This document shows positions 63,495 to 64,000 of a DNA stretch of 64,000 bases, in pieces. The notes under the pieces were generated by a model. That model did no database searches. It saw nothing but the letters and a program-made list of their open reading frames with translations, and was not told the origin of the DNA. The position numbers and the translations under genes were made by a program. Numbering within the stretch: position 1 is the first letter of the stretch; each line of letters starts with the position of its first letter. The DNA is from Erwinia sp. JUb26 (GTDB lineage: Bacteria > Pseudomonadota > Gammaproteobacteria > Enterobacterales > Enterobacteriaceae). The stretch covers positions 62,001 to 126,000 of the forward strand of contig NZ_RJVB01000006.1 in assembly GCF_003751505.1 (NCBI RefSeq), read 5' to 3'.

Positions 63495-64000
63495 AGCCAG
63501 GTTTCCAGAATGCGGTCAAGCTTCTGCCAGGTGCTTTTCCAGCTGAATTTTTGCAAAATCACCTCGGCCTGGTCGGGATAAAACTGCGGTTTCTCCAACA
63601 GCAGGGCCACCAGCGCGGCGTGATTTCCCAACTCAAAATAGCGAATATTGTCGTTCGCAAATTCCCGGAACGCCGGAATATCGGAAGCAATCACCGGGCA
63701 GCCGTTGGCCAGCGCTTCGAGGATGGGTAAACCGAATCCTTCGTATAGCGAAGGGAACACAAAGACGCGCGCATGTTGATACAGGGCCACCAGCTGTTCA
63801 TCGCTGACGAAGCCGGGATAAATCACCCCTTCCTGCGGCGAAGCGGCGGTATGCCCCACTAATACCAGAGACAGTCCCGGCTGCGTTTTGCGCAGTTCAG
63901 CAAACGCCGCCAGCAGCGCAGGAATGTTTTTATGCGGTCGATTATTGCCCGTATAGAGCAGATAGCCTTTATCCTGTAAACCCAGCGTATGAATAATCGC
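63491..64000 (-). CDS. family 4 glycosyltransferase, 5' end outside window
   Basis: C-terminal 169 codons of a GT-B glycosyltransferase. The frame stays open to base 64000, including YTGNNRPHKN, so an apparent GTG start at 63859 is inside the gene. LYEGFGLPILEALANGCPVIAS is the family 4 signature. It overlaps the downstream glycosyltransferase gene by four bases, so the two are co-transcribed. Confidence 0.87.
   Translation of the reverse strand, partial: AIIHTLGLQDKGYLLYTGNNRPHKNIPALLAAFAELRKTQPGLSLVLVGHTAASPQEGVIYPGFVSDEQLVALYQHARVFVFPSLYEGFGLPILEALANGCPVIASDIPAFREFANDNIRYFELGNHAALVALLLEKPQFYPDQAEVILQKFSWKSTWQKLDRILETWL

Noticed and set aside
63491..63859. Complete small glycosyltransferase starting at a GTG at 63859
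   Set aside because: The same frame continues upstream without a stop to the window edge with family-typical residues, so the gene is cut by the edge.

Overview
The window looks like a chromosome segment of a high-GC member of Enterobacterales, most likely Erwiniaceae (Erwinia/Pantoea type). The reason is a syntenic right half: yeeX, yeeA, sbmC, dacD, sbcB, plaP, yeeZ, hisL, hisGDCBHAFI, wzzB and gnd follow the order known from Escherichia coli, then an O-antigen locus begins. The left half is accessory metabolism with no such synteny. Genus cannot be fixed from sequence reading alone.

Layout. (1) 1-7.7 kb: sugar PTS genes. A BglF-like permease runs off the left edge and has an antiterminator-type leader (RNA antiterminator plus terminator). 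Divergent to it are a LacI-family repressor, a GH13 alpha-glucosidase, a sucrose-type PTS IIBC and a ScrY-like porin, with a perfect 20-bp operator before the glucosidase. (2) 7.7-12.3 kb: a LysR regulator divergent from a polar amino-acid-type ABC importer plus an MmgE/PrpD enzyme. (3) 12.4-24 kb: a nitrogen-scavenging block. It has 5-oxoprolinase genes pxpB, pxpC and pxpA with a BCCP-like gene lacking its biotin lysine, an SDR and a second amino-acid ABC importer, all on the minus strand behind a Nac-type LysR gene with a sigma-54-like promoter. Two of its promoters share the same operator and the same spacing to the same -10-like element. An aminotransferase, an RraA-family protein and a 2-hydroxyacid dehydrogenase follow.

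(4) 24-35.4 kb: an SRPBCC protein, a LysR regulator, an old-yellow-enzyme reductase, 1.1 kb of gene-free DNA full of repeats, a Fur-box TonB receptor flanked by related heptamer tandem arrays, a YqjI/YqjH-like pair, the MATE exporter YeeO and a full-length LacI orthologue with no lac genes beside it. (5) 35.4-50.7 kb: yeeX, yeeA, sbmC, a LysR gene, dacD, an extra S11-family hydrolase, sbcB, plaP with an overlapping upstream ORF, a reduced puu cluster (puuA, puuD, puuR, puuB; no puuC or puuE here), a membrane protein of unknown role and yeeZ. (6) 50.8-58.2 kb: the complete his operon with leader peptide and attenuator. (7) 58.2-64 kb: a YbaK-type deacylase, wzzB, gnd and three glycosyltransferase genes, the last cut by the right edge.

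The most interesting parts are the Nac-type 5-oxoproline regulon, the BCCP paralogue without its lysine, the orphan lacI, the BglG-type leader without a local bglG, and the two heptamer arrays around the TonB gene. No tRNA, rRNA, CRISPR array or transposase was seen.
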